Both the position numbers and the translations under genes were made by a program. Shown here in pieces: positions 5,946 through 6,758 of a DNA stretch of 6,758 nt; the stretch's first letter is position 1, and every line of letters starts with the position of its first letter. The notes beneath the pieces are model-generated. The model did no database searches. It was given only the letters and a program-made list of their open reading frames with translations, and was not told the DNA's origin. This DNA comes from an uncultured Candidatus Saccharibacteria bacterium (GTDB taxonomy: Bacteria; Patescibacteria; Saccharimonadia; Saccharimonadales; UBA6022), in contig CAMLED010000049.1 of NCBI GenBank assembly GCA_946479115.1, positions 1 through 6,758 on the forward strand. Direction: 5' to 3'.

Positions 5946-6758
5946 TCTTTACTTTCGCTTCAGCGACTCGCATTGCCGCCTGAATGACATTATCGCAAAG
6001 CGCGGCAATTGTTAGTGGACCGACACCGCCCTTACTAGGAGTCATGACGACATCATCGCGATCACGGAGTGCTGGCTCAACATCGCCCACTATCACCCCA
6101 TCTTCACTAGCAGTACCCGCATCAACAACGGTTGCTCCTATTTGAATCATGTCACTTTTAATAAGACCTGGAACACCCGTCGCGGTGACGACAATATCGC
6201 TCTTATGAAGAACTGCACCAATATCTGCTGTGTCAATATCAACTATCGTGACATTATAGCCACTTGCTTGCCACATTTTTGCCAGAGGTGCACCAACTAA
6301 CCGTCCATGCCCAACAATTGCAATTGCCTTATCGCGCAGATCAACGCCATATCCCGAAAGCAACCAATTAATTGCCGTTGCTGTTGCGCTATCGTAATGC
6401 GGCGCTTGGCCAAGCCCATCAACATCTTTTTCTGGTGCGATTAATCCTACAATTTCATCAGTGCGCGATGGATCGGCGAGCGGCAACTGAACAATAATGC
6501 CATGGACGAGAGGGTCAGCATTTAGGCGCTCGATTGCAGCTGGCATATCTCCTTCAGGGAGCGTTTCGACGATTGTTTCGATCAGAATATCTTCGTTATA
6601 GCGTTGCTTCATACGGACATAGGTGTCAATAACAGGTGAAGCTGTGGTACTTTTAATGATTACCAAGCGAGGAAAAACTCGTGATGCTTGGCGCAAAGCT
6701 CGGACTTGGCGAGCTTGTCGTTCTTGAATATAGCCGACTAATTCGGCACCGTTTAATA
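5938..6758 (-). CDS. folD: Bifunctional methylenetetrahydrofolate dehydrogenase/cyclohydrolase FolD (5' end outside window)
   Basis: FolD interconverts 5,10-methylene-, 5,10-methenyl- and 10-formyl-tetrahydrofolate in the cytoplasm, supplying one-carbon units. The frame stays open to the window edge: upstream of a TTG codon at 6696 it reads LNGAELVGYIQERQ, the expected FolD N terminus, so that TTG is internal and only about 6-8 residues are missing. In the visible 272 residues, Tyr46 and Lys50 of YVRMK match the catalytic Tyr and Lys; VQLPL (89-93) and EKDVDG (109-114) are canonical. The nucleotide-binding turn is GHGRLVG (149-155) rather than the usual GRSxxVG. The PCTP segment is replaced by YDSATATA, and the C-terminal motif is KGGVGPLT (242-249) instead of PGGVGPMT. 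These variants fit divergent CPR-type FolD proteins as I remember them. The TAA at 5940-5938 lies within the end of the convergent regulator gene. Confidence 0.96.
   Translation of the reverse strand, partial: LNGAELVGYIQERQARQVRALRQASRVFPRLVIIKSTTASPVIDTYVRMKQRYNEDILIETIVETLPEGDMPAAIERLNADPLVHGIIVQLPLADPSRTDEIVGLIAPEKDVDGLGQAPHYDSATATAINWLLSGYGVDLRDKAIAIVGHGRLVGAPLAKMWQASGYNVTIVDIDTADIGAVLHKSDIVVTATGVPGLIKSDMIQIGATVVDAGTASEDGVIVGDVEPALRDRDDVVMTPSKGGVGPLTIAALCDNVIQAAMRVAEAKVKTT

Noticed and set aside
6696..6758. TTG at 6696 as the folD start
   Set aside because: The upstream in-frame codons read LNGAELVGYIQERQ, a normal FolD N terminus, with no stop before the window edge.
1..6758. CRISPR arrays, insertion sequences, integrase or attachment sites
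   Set aside because: No regularly spaced repeats, terminal inverted repeats, transposase or integrase motifs were seen.

Overview
The window most resembles a Patescibacteria (CPR) genome, probably Candidatus Saccharibacteria. This is inferred from the FolD subfamily, a DUF11-type surface protein with a Gram-positive LPKTG sorting signal, the CheY-like regulator, and the compact layout. No rRNA or other marker gene is present, so the taxonomic call is tentative.

Layout: (1) 2-328, the 3' end of a gene ending in a Pro/Ala/Val-rich tail. (2) 329-683, a gene-free stretch. It holds a 23-nt palindrome, a roughly 156-nt block with several nested helices that looks like a structured RNA, and a very good sigma70-type promoter. 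(3) 684-1919, a secreted, LPKTG-anchored surface protein with a strong Shine-Dalgarno (SD) site, closed by a clear intrinsic terminator (1969-2003). (4) 2022-2240, a 72-residue basic single-pass membrane protein. (5) On the minus strand, an apparent two-gene operon (5530 down to 2237): a SAM-dependent methyltransferase followed after 24 nt by a multi-pass membrane histidine kinase with a GAF-like domain. (6) 5574-5945 on the plus strand, a single-domain CheY-like response regulator, divergent from the methyltransferase across only 43 bp. (7) 5938 to the window end on the minus strand, folD, missing its first few codons.

The methyltransferase, membrane kinase and receiver form a plausible signalling module. 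The gene set (small-molecule methyltransferase, membrane sensor kinase, response regulator) recalls the phcB-phcS-phcR quorum-sensing locus of Ralstonia, and the methyltransferase has motifs that resemble the PhcB-like family. This is a hypothesis only. The divergent promoters for its two arms appear to overlap at their -10 elements, so expression of the two arms may be mutually exclusive.

Transcription signals are consistent across the window. The surface-protein gene, the small membrane gene and the regulator each have an extended -10 (TGn plus hexamer). In the last two, the -10 ends exactly 10 nt before an ATG that has no SD, which suggests leaderless or near-leaderless mRNAs. Both convergent gene pairs overlap at their stop codons.
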